Both the position numbers and the translations under genes were made by a program. From positions 1 through 64,000 of the forward strand of contig JAVJPW010000007.1 of assembly GCA_040217575.1 (NCBI GenBank): DNA of 64,000 bases, given 5' to 3'. The first letter of the stretch is position 1. Every line of letters begins with the position of its first letter. Origin of the DNA: Pacificispira sp040217575. Lineage in GTDB: Bacteria; Pseudomonadota; Alphaproteobacteria; UBA8366; Aestuariispiraceae. This document shows, in pieces, positions 20,189-29,392 of this stretch. Below the pieces are notes generated by a model. That model was not told where the DNA came from. It was given only the letters and a program-made list of their open reading frames with translations, and did not search any database.

Positions 20189-20719
20189 TCAACGCAGAAG
20201 CAACCAGATCCGCGCAACCTCATTCGTAGACACGTCAGCCAGATCAGCCGCGCGCCGCAGGCTTGCGCCGTCGCGCAGCAAGCCCGATATCAGCCGGAAC
20301 CGATCTTCCTGCGTCGGGCGGTATCGCGTTGGACCATAGCGGCTGGTTGTGCGCGAACGTGCTTTGCCGCGCACCGGTTCCTCGTGGTCCAGCCCCCGCG
20401 CTTCCGCCTCCCGCTTCGCTTGTTCATACCGCGCGCGTTCCGCCCGTTCCTGGGCTGCGGTCATCCGGGTGCGGGCGGCAGCCCAGGCCTCGAAGTCCGA
20501 CCGCCGCGCACGGCGTTCGGCGGCGTCGATCTGCCCGTCGTCACGTTCAGGATGGGTTTCCCGGACCGCCTCATCCAGGGTCATGCCGTGAATTGCCGCC
20601 AGCCGTTCCGCAGCCTCACGCGCGGCCATGCGTTCCCCGTCGATCGTCGCCCCTTCCATGACGCCGACGATCTTACGGAAACGTTCGCGATCCTTTTCCT
20701 TGAACGGCTGCGCCTGCAT
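20189..20719 (-). CDS. DUF2786-like protein with C-terminal helix-turn-helix-like segment
   Basis: About 176 residues from ATG 20719; a TTG eight codons upstream at 20743 is an alternative. Residues 5-50 (EKDRERFRKIVGVMEG, then AAERLAAIHGMTLDEAV) resemble DUF2786, a short helical domain of unknown function. The middle is highly charged and probably coiled. The end (LRRAADLADVSTNEVARIW) reads like a helix-turn-helix, suggesting nucleic-acid binding. It stands alone, upstream of and divergent from the amidohydrolase gene. Function unknown. Confidence 0.6.
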   Translation of the reverse strand: MQAQPFKEKDRERFRKIVGVMEGATIDGERMAAREAAERLAAIHGMTLDEAVRETHPERDDGQIDAAERRARRSDFEAWAAARTRMTAAQERAERARYEQAKREAEARGLDHEEPVRGKARSRTTSRYGPTRYRPTQEDRFRLISGLLRDGASLRRAADLADVSTNEVARIWLLLR

Positions 20720-20834
20720 GCGCCGAAACCCCGTCTGATACAAAATCCATGACCCGGCCCTTAAGTTAACCCGCGTCGCCGGATGCGGCCACCGGTGCTT
20801 TCAAATTCCGTACGCCTGATTATATTCCCGCGCC

Positions 20835-21641
20835 ATGACAACCCACCTACAGAGTTCAAAATTGCTGGGACCGGACGATCCACCGGCGTTTGAAGTACGG
20901 AACCCGGACGGTGCCGGTCCCGCGGTAATCCTTTGCGACCACGCTTCGAACCTGGTCCCGGCTCGTCTGGACCGTCTGGGTCTGGGGGTTGACGCGCTGG
21001 AACGGCACATCGCCTATGACATCGGCGCGAAGGGCATGGCGGAAATCGTCTCGGACCGGCTTGGCCTGCCCGCTGTTCTGGGCGGCTATTCCCGGCTTGT
21101 GATCGACCTGAACCGCCCGCCGGACGACTTTACCAGTATCCGCGAAATCTATGACGGCGCGATTATCCCGGGGAACCGACGTATAAGCAACGCCGACCGC
21201 GCAGCCCGGGTTGCAGAACTGTTTGATCCCTATCATCGGGCGGCCGAAAATACGATCGCCGCGAAATGCGAATCCGTTCCGGTTCCCGCGATTATATCGG
21301 TCCACAGTTGCACCGACGAATATCGCGGTGTGAAGCGGCCCTGGCACATCGGGGTTCTTTCGCACAGGGACAGACGGCTGGCGGAACGGGTGCTGCAGCG
21401 CCTTGCGGCCCATCGGCCCGACCTGACGATTGGCGATAACAAACCCTATTCCGGATTGGACCCGTACGGATATTCCAACGAAACGCACGCGCTGCCGCAG
21501 GGTCGCCCCAATGTGATTTTCGAGGTTCGCCAGGACCTGATCGGATCTGAAAGCGGTCAGCATGAATTCGGTGAAATCCTGGCCACCGTCCTTCGGGATG
21601 TTCTGGGTGATCCCAGCCTTTTCACGCGGTTCGCGCGATAG
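20835..21641 (+). CDS. N-formylglutamate amidohydrolase family protein
   Basis: A 268-residue zinc-hydrolase family member. The motif VILCDHASNLVP holds the conserved Asp-His near the N-terminus, followed by HIAYDIGA, YSRLVIDLNR and IISVHSCTDEY, all typical of the family (HutG type). The characterised reaction is hydrolysis of N-formyl-L-glutamate to formate and glutamate in histidine degradation, but no hut genes are present, so the real substrate may be another N-acyl amino acid. A TATATT-like -10 element lies about 20 bases before the ATG. It may be cotranscribed with the ligase gene 100 bases downstream. Confidence 0.87.
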   Translation: MTTHLQSSKLLGPDDPPAFEVRNPDGAGPAVILCDHASNLVPARLDRLGLGVDALERHIAYDIGAKGMAEIVSDRLGLPAVLGGYSRLVIDLNRPPDDFTSIREIYDGAIIPGNRRISNADRAARVAELFDPYHRAAENTIAAKCESVPVPAIISVHSCTDEYRGVKRPWHIGVLSHRDRRLAERVLQRLAAHRPDLTIGDNKPYSGLDPYGYSNETHALPQGRPNVIFEVRQDLIGSESGQHEFGEILATVLRDVLGDPSLFTRFAR

Positions 21642-21741
21642 GCTTTCGCGGTCCTTGTCGGCAACAGGCTTGACGGGCGGACGGTGGACACGACACCCTC
21701 ACCCCTGACGGCGGCACCGCAGGCAAGGGTCGAAAGCAATC

Positions 21742-22887
21742 ATGACAGACAGCCCCCTTACGATCGGGATTGAAGAAGAATACCTTCTCGTCGACCCCGG
21801 CACCGGCGAACTTGTCGGCGACCAATCCGTTCAGGAAGCAATCATCGAGGAGGTTAAGTCCAAGATTTCCGACGATGTCGGAATGGCCACACCGGAATTC
21901 CTGAAAGCACAGGTGGAGGTGGGGACTGCCGTTTGCCGTTCCCTTCAGGAAGCGCGCGACAGTCTGCGCGCGTTGCGCGGCGCTGTGGCGACAGCGGCCC
22001 AACGGCATGGCCTGGCACCGATTGCGGCATCCACGCATCCGACCGCGGTCTGGTCACGCCTGCAGCACACGGAAAAGGAACGTTACGACATGCTGGCGAA
22101 CGACCTGCAGGAGGTCGCGCGACGCCTGGTCATTAGCGGCATGCATGTCCATGTCGGGGTTGACGACAACGAACACCGCATCGATCTGTTGGGTCAGATC
22201 GCCTATTTTCTGCCGCATCTTCTGGCGCTGACAACATCATCCCCTTTCTGGCAGGGGCGTGACACCGGTCTTCGCAGCTATCGGCTGTCGGTCTTCGATG
22301 AATTGCCGCGCACAGGCCTGCCGGAACATTTCGACAGTTGGTCCCACTACGAAAAACATGTGGAAACCCTGGTTGATGCCGGGTCGCTGGAAGACGGGTC
22401 CAAGCTTTGGTGGGACATCCGCCCGCATTTCAGGTTCCCGACGCTGGAAATGCGGATTTGCGATATCTGCACGCGTCTGGACGACGGCATCGCCGTCGCG
22501 GCGATTTATGCCTGTCTGATCTCGATGCTGCAGCGCCTGCGCCGCGCCAACCAGCGCTGGCGGCGTTATGCGAATATGCTGATCCGGGAAAACCGTTGGC
22601 GCGCGCAACGCTATGGATTCGACAAGGGACTGATAGATTTCGGCATTACCCAAACCGTCCCCTACGCGGACCTGCTGGATGAAATCATCGCCCTGACGGA
22701 GGAGGATGCCGCGCGCCTGAACTGCGCGGACGAGGTGGCCCACGCCCGCGAAATCCTGAACCGGGGGACCAGTGCGCACAATCAGGTCGCCACCTACCGG
22801 GCTGCAAAAGATGCGGGGAAAACCGATGATGAGGCACTGAAGGCGGTCACCGACTGGCTGATCGACGCGACAATGAAGGACCTGTAA
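21742..22887 (+). CDS. ybdK: YbdK-type carboxylate-amine ligase (glutamate-cysteine ligase 2 family)
   Basis: A 381-residue GCS2-family protein. IGIEEEYLLVD at the N-terminus supplies the paired glutamates for magnesium/ATP binding. ISGMHVHVGVDD and WWDIRPHFRFPTLEMRICD are the other family signatures. Length matches the YbdK family. E. coli YbdK has weak glutamate-cysteine ligase activity and its physiological role is uncertain. The next gene, a cupin, starts three bases after the stop, so the two are almost certainly translated from one message. Confidence 0.9.
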   Translation: MTDSPLTIGIEEEYLLVDPGTGELVGDQSVQEAIIEEVKSKISDDVGMATPEFLKAQVEVGTAVCRSLQEARDSLRALRGAVATAAQRHGLAPIAASTHPTAVWSRLQHTEKERYDMLANDLQEVARRLVISGMHVHVGVDDNEHRIDLLGQIAYFLPHLLALTTSSPFWQGRDTGLRSYRLSVFDELPRTGLPEHFDSWSHYEKHVETLVDAGSLEDGSKLWWDIRPHFRFPTLEMRICDICTRLDDGIAVAAIYACLISMLQRLRRANQRWRRYANMLIRENRWRAQRYGFDKGLIDFGITQTVPYADLLDEIIALTEEDAARLNCADEVAHAREILNRGTSAHNQVATYRAAKDAGKTDDEALKAVTDWLIDATMKDL

Positions 22888-22890
22888 ACC

Positions 22891-23481
22891 ATGAGCAAGC
22901 TCAGCCAGGAATGCCGCCGGGCAATTGCGGAAACCATGACCGAAATCCGTTCGATCCTGGACAACAAGGTGGACGTGGCAGCGCTGGAAGATGCAAAGGA
23001 ACATCTGGTCCGGCTGTGCGGTCGCACCGACCTTTTCACGTTCGATGCATTCCCGCTGCCGACCGACGCCCGGCCGGAAATCAGCTATCTGGTGCATGCG
23101 GACGGTGATGGGGGCTATGCGCTCTATATCAATGCCGGCAAGCCCAGCCAGTATTACCGCCCGCACAATCACGGTGGTTCTTGGGCCATTGTCGGCGGGG
23201 TCCAGGGGCGCGAACATCATCGCATGTTCCAGGAAACGGGCCGGGAAGAAGATCCGATTGAGTTGAAGGCGACATTGACGGTGGAACCCGGCACCGCGGT
23301 TTCCATGCTGCCGGACGGTGTCCATTCCATTGCCGCGGCCGATGACCAGCCTTTGCTGCACCTGCATCTGTATCAAACAATGTTCGAAAACATGAAAACG
23401 CGCCGGGAGTTCGATGAGGAAACCGGTGAAGTCTTCTCGTTCCGCATGGAAAACTTCGGGTCGATCGTCGACCTGCGCTGA
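22891..23481 (+). CDS. Cupin protein resembling thiol (cysteine) dioxygenases
   Basis: A 196-residue single-domain cupin. The first motif is YYRPHNHGGSWAIVGGVQGRE, with two histidines two apart, and the second contains LPDGVHSIAAAD followed by LLHLHLYQT. The spacing and the GGSWAIVGGVQG segment recall cysteine dioxygenase and 3-mercaptopropionate dioxygenase, non-heme iron enzymes that oxidise a thiol to a sulfinate. The tight coupling to a glutamate-cysteine-ligase-like gene fits thiol chemistry. The exact substrate is inference; it could be a non-enzymatic metal cupin. Confidence 0.7.
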   Translation: MSKLSQECRRAIAETMTEIRSILDNKVDVAALEDAKEHLVRLCGRTDLFTFDAFPLPTDARPEISYLVHADGDGGYALYINAGKPSQYYRPHNHGGSWAIVGGVQGREHHRMFQETGREEDPIELKATLTVEPGTAVSMLPDGVHSIAAADDQPLLHLHLYQTMFENMKTRREFDEETGEVFSFRMENFGSIVDLR

Positions 23482-23551
23482 ACCTTGCGGCGCGGCAGGG
23501 TACGCCCTAAATCCTGCACCAACGGGAACGATGAAATGTTAAGGATAAATC

Positions 23552-23860
23552 ATGACCGCTGATATCGACGACCAGACAAAAATAGAGCTTGAAGCGGCAG
23601 CCTTCCGGCGGCTGCGCGACCATTTGCGGGAACGCACGGACGTGCAGAATATCGACCTTATGAACCTGTCCGGCTTCTGCCGAAACTGTCTGAGCCGATG
23701 GTATGATGAGGCCGCAGCCGACCGCGGCATCGAAATTGGCAAGGAAGCGGCGCGCGAAATCGTCTACGGTATGCCGTTTTCCGAATGGAAGGCGAAGTAT
23801 CAGACCGAAGCGTCAGTCGAACAGAAAGCCGCCTTCGACAAGTCGCACAAGGATCACTGA
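23552..23860 (+). CDS. DUF1244 family protein
   Basis: A 102-residue soluble protein matching the DUF1244 family throughout: AFRRLRDHLRERTDVQNIDL, then NLSGFCRNCLSRWY with two cysteines, and REIVYGMPFSEWKAKYQ. The family is widespread in proteobacteria and has no established function; the Cys pair suggests metal binding or redox. It follows the cupin by 70 bases and overlaps the next, opposite-strand gene tail to tail by 7 bases. Confidence 0.88.
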   Translation: MTADIDDQTKIELEAAAFRRLRDHLRERTDVQNIDLMNLSGFCRNCLSRWYDEAAADRGIEIGKEAAREIVYGMPFSEWKAKYQTEASVEQKAAFDKSHKDH

Positions 23861-25173
23861 TCGACCTGGACATCGCGCATCGTCAGCGCGACCCCTGCGC
23901 CCACCAGTGACAGGACCGCAAGGGACGCCAGCGCGATATCCATTCCGATTGTCAGGACGATCCCCGAAAACGCGCCCATTACAAGCAACAGAACACCGAT
24001 AAGGCTGTTCGACAGTGCGACATAGTCGGCCTTTTCGTCCTTGCCGGCCAGATCGACGATGTGGGTCTTTCGCCCGACACGAACGCCGGCATGGGCGATG
24101 CCCAGCGCGAATAGAGCCCCGGCATTGAACGCAATGCTGCCGGAAAGCGACGGAACGGCGCCGAGTGCCATAACACTGCCCAGGCCGACCAGACCCGCGA
24201 TCACCGCCCCCGCCGCCATCGTCCGGCGGCTGGACAGGTCGGAGAAGACCCCCCACACCCAGGAACTCAGCGCCGATGCCGCGCCGGTTGCCAGAATCAG
24301 CCAGCCAAGCGCCGTCAAGTCTGCTGCTTCCCGCTGCAACATCACGACATAGATCGGCCCCATCAGCGCCGTTGCGATCATAAGGGTGCGTGCCAGCAGA
24401 AATTTCTGTAGCTCACGATCCCCGGACAGAATTTCCCACTGCCGCCGAACGACATCACCTAACCCGATGCCGCCGCCGGTCGCCCCCGGATGTTCCGCAA
24501 GCCCCGCATAGGTCAGCGCTGCCGCCAGCCAGGATGCCGCCGCCGCGACCAACATGGCATATAGAACCCAGTCAGGCAGGGCTGCTTCCGGCACCAGAAT
24601 TAGAAGGACACCAACCGCGCTGGCGGCAAGTCCGGCGGCACTGGCAGACAGGCCGTTGACCCGTCCGCGCCGGGATTTCGATACTGTCTTTCCCAGCACA
24701 TCCTTGGCCGCAATCGATGCGATACCACGCGCCAGGCTGAACCCCACCAGCAGACCGAAAATCGACCAGCCGGCGGCCGCCCCCGTCATGCCGGAAAGAC
24801 CGACCAGTGCCATGCCCAGAACGCATGCGCCTTCAACGACGCTGGCCGTAACCCAGAAATATTTTCGGATCGCACGCCGTCGAAGAATGCTTCCCACCAG
24901 AATTTGCGGCAAAAGCGCAAGCGATTCCCGCACCGGCACCAGCAGCCCCAACAGAAACACCGGCGCCCCCACCGTTCCAATCAACCAGGGCAGGACGACT
25001 TTTGCATCCGCCAGTGCATCCCCCGTCTTGCTGAAGGACTGCGCGATGATCTGAAGGCCGAAATTCTGCGGCTGGTCGTTGCATTGCGCATCAGGGATGT
25101 CGCGGCACAGCCGCGCGTCGTCATCGCCCGTCGCAAGGGTATAGACTGTTTTGGACAATGCCATTTTTGACAT
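23854..25173 (-). CDS. Major facilitator superfamily protein
   Basis: A 439-residue membrane protein with about eleven to twelve hydrophobic segments, starting at ATG 25173 after a GTAGG site; an ATG three codons downstream is possible. The N-terminal 50 residues are polar and include two cysteines (ARLCRDIPDAQC), unusual before the first helix. The loop SKSRRGRVNGLSAS and later FSDLSSRRTMAAG are the basic cytoplasmic loops expected of MFS carriers. It stands between convergent and unrelated genes. Substrate unknown. Confidence 0.83.
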   Translation of the reverse strand: MSKMALSKTVYTLATGDDDARLCRDIPDAQCNDQPQNFGLQIIAQSFSKTGDALADAKVVLPWLIGTVGAPVFLLGLLVPVRESLALLPQILVGSILRRRAIRKYFWVTASVVEGACVLGMALVGLSGMTGAAAGWSIFGLLVGFSLARGIASIAAKDVLGKTVSKSRRGRVNGLSASAAGLAASAVGVLLILVPEAALPDWVLYAMLVAAAASWLAAALTYAGLAEHPGATGGGIGLGDVVRRQWEILSGDRELQKFLLARTLMIATALMGPIYVVMLQREAADLTALGWLILATGAASALSSWVWGVFSDLSSRRTMAAGAVIAGLVGLGSVMALGAVPSLSGSIAFNAGALFALGIAHAGVRVGRKTHIVDLAGKDEKADYVALSNSLIGVLLLVMGAFSGIVLTIGMDIALASLAVLSLVGAGVALTMRDVQVDQ

Positions 25174-25211
25174 GGTTACCTACTACCAAGTCAAAATGGT
25201 AAGCCAGCGTG

Positions 25212-25256
25212 CGGAAAAGAAAAGGCGCGAAGCACCAAGACGGGCACTTCGCGCCT
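25212..25256 (-). terminator. Intrinsic terminator of the aldehyde dehydrogenase unit
   Basis: On the minus strand AGGCGCGAAG (25256-25247) pairs with CTTCGCGCCT (25232-25223) around a 14-base loop, and is followed by TTTTCTTTT. It lies just after the aldehyde dehydrogenase stop. Confidence 0.85.
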
Positions 25257-25278
25257 AAAATCGGAACTGTGTCCTGAT

Positions 25279-26724
25279 TTACGCGTCGGCTTCCCAGCCG
25301 CTGATGGCTTTCACTTCCAGGAAGTCCAGAATGCCCCAATAGCCGCCTTCGCGCCCATTTCCGGATTGTTTGTAGCCACCGAAGGGGGACCCACCCGGAC
25401 GCTGGGCGCCGTTCATCTGAACCATGCCGGAACGCAACCGGCGGGCAACGCGCTTGGCGCGGTCCTGATCGGCCGTGGACAGATAGTTTGTCAGCCCATA
25501 GACGGTGTCGTTTGCGATGCTGACCGCCTCTTCCTCGTCTTCGAAGGGGATCATGGACAGTACCGGGCCGAAGATTTCCTCGCGTGCGATCGTCATATCG
25601 TTGTTGACGTCTGCAAAGACGGTCGGGCGGACGAAATAGCCGCGATTGACGCCTTCAGGCCGACCGACGCCACCGGCGACAAGCCGCGCACCTTCGTCGA
25701 TCCCGACCTGGATCAGGTTCTGGACCTTGTCGAACTGCATCTGGCTGACCAGCGGGCCGATATGGCGGCCTTCTTCCGCCGGGTCGCCGACCTGGGTCGC
25801 GTCGGCCGCGGCCTTGGCAATTTCGACCGCATCTTCATAGACGCTGCGTTCGACCAGCATGCGGGTCGGTGCGTTGCACGATTGACCGGTATTGTTGAAG
25901 CAGTGGATCGCGCCGCGCTTGACCGACTTGTCGATGCCGCTGTCGGCAAAGATGATGTTCGCACCCTTGCCGCCCAGTTCCAAAGACACGCGCTTTATCG
26001 TATCGGCCGCCGCCTTGGTGACCGCAATGCCCGCGCGCGCGGACCCGGTCAGCGACATGATGTCGATGTCGGGATGGCGGCTCATCGCCTCACCCACCGT
26101 CGGGCCGTCCCCATTGACCAGGTTGAAGACACCCGCCGGAATGCCGGCATCGTCCACGATTTCTGCGAACAGCATGGACGACATCGGTGCAATTTCGGAC
26201 GGCTTCAGCACCATGGTGCAGCCCGCAGCCAGTGCAGCGCCAACCTTAAGCGTCACCTGGTTCATCGGCCAATTCCACGGCGTGATAAGGCCCGCGACGC
26301 CAATCGGCTCATGGACGATATATTCGCTGGGTGTCTTTTCATGCAGCGCATGTTCCCACGGAAACGCCTTGGCCGCGCGGATGAACGACTTCAGATGACC
26401 GATACCGGCGGCGGCCTGTGCCTGCGTCGCCAGCGACATCGGCGCACCCATCTCCTGGGAGATCGCCTTTGCCATGTCATCGGCGCGTTTTTCATAGGCT
26501 TCAGCCAGCCTGGTCAGATATTCGATCCGTTCCTGCGGCGTCGTCTGCCCCCAGGTCTCAAACGCCTTCTTCGCCGCGGCAACAGCGCGGTCGACGTCGG
26601 ACGCCGCGCCAAGCGTGATCTGGGTGTAGGCTTCTTCCGTTGCCGGGTTGATGACGTCGAACGGGTTGGCGGCGCCAGGCGCGACCCAGGCGCCGTCGAT
26701 GTAAAAGTCCGTTGCATTGGGCAT
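25279..26724 (-). CDS. NAD(P)-dependent aldehyde dehydrogenase
   Basis: A 481-residue enzyme oxidising an aldehyde to the acid. I chose ATG 26724 (MPNATDFYIDGAWVAPG), preceded by GGGAG; a longer frame starts at 26745. Family marks are PWNWPMNQ, SLTGSARAG in the Rossmann region, the catalytic Glu in LELGGKGANIIF and the nucleophile Cys283 in FNNTGQSCNAP. It lies 139 bases downstream of the AhpD-like gene and ends at a strong terminator, so TetR, AhpD-like and this gene probably form one regulated unit. Substrate not determinable. Confidence 0.92.
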   Translation of the reverse strand: MPNATDFYIDGAWVAPGAANPFDVINPATEEAYTQITLGAASDVDRAVAAAKKAFETWGQTTPQERIEYLTRLAEAYEKRADDMAKAISQEMGAPMSLATQAQAAAGIGHLKSFIRAAKAFPWEHALHEKTPSEYIVHEPIGVAGLITPWNWPMNQVTLKVGAALAAGCTMVLKPSEIAPMSSMLFAEIVDDAGIPAGVFNLVNGDGPTVGEAMSRHPDIDIMSLTGSARAGIAVTKAAADTIKRVSLELGGKGANIIFADSGIDKSVKRGAIHCFNNTGQSCNAPTRMLVERSVYEDAVEIAKAAADATQVGDPAEEGRHIGPLVSQMQFDKVQNLIQVGIDEGARLVAGGVGRPEGVNRGYFVRPTVFADVNNDMTIAREEIFGPVLSMIPFEDEEEAVSIANDTVYGLTNYLSTADQDRAKRVARRLRSGMVQMNGAQRPGGSPFGGYKQSGNGREGGYWGILDFLEVKAISGWEADA

Positions 26725-26863
26725 AGTGTGATACTCCCTTGCCAAATCTGTTCGCGGGAAAATTCAGCCGGACAATAACAGAGCGCCCGATCAAGAAAAG
26801 CCCAAACGGGGCCGCCTGCCGGAAGCCCCGTTCGGTATTGTTTCAACGATCGGGAACAGGCTG

Positions 26864-27433
26864 CTAGGCCGCGACGCGCTTCGACGGCGGGACCCATTTC
26901 AGCGGGGAAAGCTGTTCATTCAACGGAACATCCGCCAACGCGTCGACATAGTTGGTCATGACCTTGACCGCAACGGCCAGGATCACCTCAAAAGCCTGCT
27001 GTTTCGTGTATCCCGCTTCCAGGAAGGCCGACAATTGCGCCGCGCTTACGTGACCACGATTGACCGTCACGGCAACGGCGAAGTTCCGCAATGCGTTCAG
27101 TTTGGCGTCGGCGATTGCCTCCCCCTCGCGCAGTGCATCGACGGTCCCTTTATCGAGACCGGCCTTTAGAGCCGCACCTGAATGGGCGGCAACACAGAAG
27201 TGACAGTCGTTTTCGCGGCTGATCGCCAACAGCGCCAATTGGCGTTCCGCAGGTGAAAGGCTGGATTTTTCCAGAATGCCAGCCAGCGTCAGGTAACCTT
27301 CCAAGGTCGCAGGTGCTTCCGCCATGGCGCCCAGTATGGCCGGAAGGAAACCGAATTTCGCCTCAGCCTTTTCCAGGAACGGACGTGATGCTTCCGGCGC
27401 ATTCGCCGTTTCGTAAATCTTGAATTCGCTCAT
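26864..27433 (-). CDS. AhpD-like carboxymuconolactone decarboxylase family protein
   Basis: 189 residues from ATG 27433 (MSEFKIYETANAPE); an ATG six codons upstream has no ribosome site. The family signature ENDCHFCVAAHSGAALK carries a CxxC plus His, as in alkylhydroperoxidase AhpD and related peroxidase-like proteins, where these residues reduce peroxides. It lies between a TetR regulator and an aldehyde dehydrogenase, consistent with a response to reactive aldehydes or electrophiles. Confidence 0.88.
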   Translation of the reverse strand: MSEFKIYETANAPEASRPFLEKAEAKFGFLPAILGAMAEAPATLEGYLTLAGILEKSSLSPAERQLALLAISRENDCHFCVAAHSGAALKAGLDKGTVDALREGEAIADAKLNALRNFAVAVTVNRGHVSAAQLSAFLEAGYTKQQAFEVILAVAVKVMTNYVDALADVPLNEQLSPLKWVPPSKRVAA

Positions 27434-27507
27434 CAGTGTCTCTCGGTTCATCTGTTTCGGCGGGAAAGCCGCATGCCTACCCGCATCGCAACAGCCAGAT
27501 GGTATTA

Positions 27508-27523
27508 TGGAATGTTTATTCCA
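27508..27523. promoter_or_regulatory. Inverted repeat, candidate TetR operator
   Basis: TGGAAT-GTTT-ATTCCA is a perfect six-base inverted repeat in an AT-rich patch about 75-90 bases before the AhpD-like start and just after the TetR gene. Position and symmetry suit an operator controlling the AhpD-like and aldehyde dehydrogenase genes. Confidence 0.55.
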
Positions 27524-27580
27524 ATAAAAATCTTGTGGACAGCAGATAACGCTTTCGTGATGACCATCGGCCCGGCCGCG

Positions 27581-28162
27581 TCAGCGGAAAGCCGCATCCA
27601 GGGCGACGTCTGCTATCTGACGCAGCGCCTTTCGGTCCGGGTTCACCTTGGACAGGACCTGTATGCCCTGCATGGTTGCCAGCAAATGGCGGGCACGGGC
27701 GCGAATGTCGGCATCGGCATCAATTTCCCCAAATCCCTGTGCGCGGCGTAACAACCGGTCAATCGCGTTTTCGATGCGTGCAAGCGCGCGCCTGGCATGT
27801 TCCAGGACATCGTCGTCGCGCATGCCGAACTCGGCGGTCGTATTGGTGATGAAACATCCCGCCGCCCGGCCATCACAGGCGCGGTCGATCAGGCCGTCGA
27901 AGTGCGCAGACAGGGCTGGATGCGCCGACCCCGCCGCCGTTGCACCGTCCAGTGCGGCGACCGTGCCTTCGTCCACATATCGGTCGAAGGCCTTCAGAAA
28001 CAATTCCTTCTTCCCGCCGAAGGTCCCGTAAAGGCTGGCGCGGTTCAGTCCCGTCTGCGCAACCAGATCTTCGACCGATGTGGCTTCATATCCCTTCGCC
28101 CAGAAGGCATGCATGGCCGCTTCCAGGGCGCGATCCGGATCGAAGCTTTTGTGCCGTCCCAT
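27581..28162 (-). CDS. TetR-family transcriptional repressor
   Basis: 193 residues. The N-terminal helix-turn-helix is typical (ALEAAMHAFWAKGYEATSVE, then LVAQTGLNRASLYGTFGGKK). The C-terminal ligand domain has a Cys in DGRAAGCFITNT, a feature of the subgroup that includes electrophile-sensing TetR proteins. It lies upstream of the AhpD-like and aldehyde dehydrogenase genes on the same strand, separated by 147 bases that contain a perfect inverted repeat. The effector is unknown. Confidence 0.9.
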   Translation of the reverse strand: MGRHKSFDPDRALEAAMHAFWAKGYEATSVEDLVAQTGLNRASLYGTFGGKKELFLKAFDRYVDEGTVAALDGATAAGSAHPALSAHFDGLIDRACDGRAAGCFITNTTAEFGMRDDDVLEHARRALARIENAIDRLLRRAQGFGEIDADADIRARARHLLATMQGIQVLSKVNPDRKALRQIADVALDAAFR

Positions 28163-28299
28163 TTCCGACCTCCGAATGCTGTAAAGGAAGCTAGGCAGAG
28201 TCGGCTGGAATGACCATTCAAATTTCCGGCTCCTTCCATAGCGATGAACCCTTCGGCGGGAAAGCCAAAGGGTTCGTCATTAGCCGGGTCGTTCCGAAG

Positions 28300-29379
28300 T
28301 CAGATCGCAATATAGGCGGCGTACAGGAACCCTGCGGCAACGGAGCCCGTCGCCGCGATCGCAAGATACAGAAGGAAGGTCGGAAGCCGGACCAGCGCAT
28401 TGACGGCGATCGCCGCGGGTATGCAGGTGACGCCCCCCGCCACCATGAAGGCCAGTGCCGCGCTGGGGTCGACGCCGACTTCCATCAGGCCGCGGACAAG
28501 GGGAATAGCGGCATAACCGTTCAGATAGGCCGGGACACCCACGGCCGCCGCAGCAGGGATCGACCAGGCGCCCAGGTCGGCAAGGCCACCCGCAACCTGA
28601 TCCATCGGAACCCATGCAACCATCATCCCTTCCAGCAGAAAGGCGAGGCTGAGCCATTTGAACAGGAACCAGCCCATGGTCCCGGTTTCCAATGCAAACA
28701 GGGTACGCCGCGGTTGTTCGCGCCAGAAGGCCCAGTACGGCTTTTCGTCCGGCAGTTTCGGCTTTCCACCGCCACAGCAGGAAGATGCACCGATGCCGGG
28801 GCGAAGCGCTTCCTGAAGGTAACCCATGCGCTGAAGGACTATGACGGTCACCCCGCCCATCAGGCCCAGACCGACGGCCGACAGGGTTTTGGCAATCGTC
28901 ATCTCGGCCCCCAGAACGCCCCAGGTCAACACCATCATTTCAGGGTCGATCACGGGCGACGCAAGACAGAAAGCCAATACGGGCGCCAGCGGAACGCCTG
29001 CGGCCAGCAAAGCCGCAATCAGGGGCACCACGCCACAGGAACAAAAAGGGGAAAGCGCACCGAATAGCGCCGCAGTGAAGACGGCGGTTTCCTGCTTCCC
29101 CGACAGAGCGCGCGCAATCGTCTTGTCTGCGCCGGTCGCCTTGATGAACGCAGCAATCAGAACGCTGGCAATTATGAATGGGCCGGTTTCGATCAGGCTG
29201 CCCCCGGCGAACCGCAGAAGCGACAGGGCCTGCTCCCCGCCCGCCACGACCCAGGCGCTGCCGGCCAACGCAATGAAGGCCCAGAAGACGCGGTCTTTTG
29301 GTACACCGCGCAACCATTCCAGAAGGCGGGATTGGTAGTCGCCGAACACCGGCTGGGTTTCAAGACTATGGTCCGTCAT
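28300..29379 (-). CDS. DUF318/ArsP-type permease
   Basis: A 359-residue membrane protein of the permease family that includes the organoarsenical exporter ArsP and YraQ. Two homologous bundles of helices flank a cytoplasmic loop with GASSCCGGGKPKLPDE. The signature GALSPFCSCGVVPLIAALL in the first half is diagnostic. It starts 13 bases after the ArsR-family gene, so it is the likely target of that regulator. Substrate could be methylated arsenicals or another soft metal or metalloid species; the cysteines support this but do not prove it. Confidence 0.85.
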   Translation of the reverse strand: MTDHSLETQPVFGDYQSRLLEWLRGVPKDRVFWAFIALAGSAWVVAGGEQALSLLRFAGGSLIETGPFIIASVLIAAFIKATGADKTIARALSGKQETAVFTAALFGALSPFCSCGVVPLIAALLAAGVPLAPVLAFCLASPVIDPEMMVLTWGVLGAEMTIAKTLSAVGLGLMGGVTVIVLQRMGYLQEALRPGIGASSCCGGGKPKLPDEKPYWAFWREQPRRTLFALETGTMGWFLFKWLSLAFLLEGMMVAWVPMDQVAGGLADLGAWSIPAAAAVGVPAYLNGYAAIPLVRGLMEVGVDPSAALAFMVAGGVTCIPAAIAVNALVRLPTFLLYLAIAATGSVAAGFLYAAYIAI

Positions 29380-29392
29380 GGTTTCAATCCGT

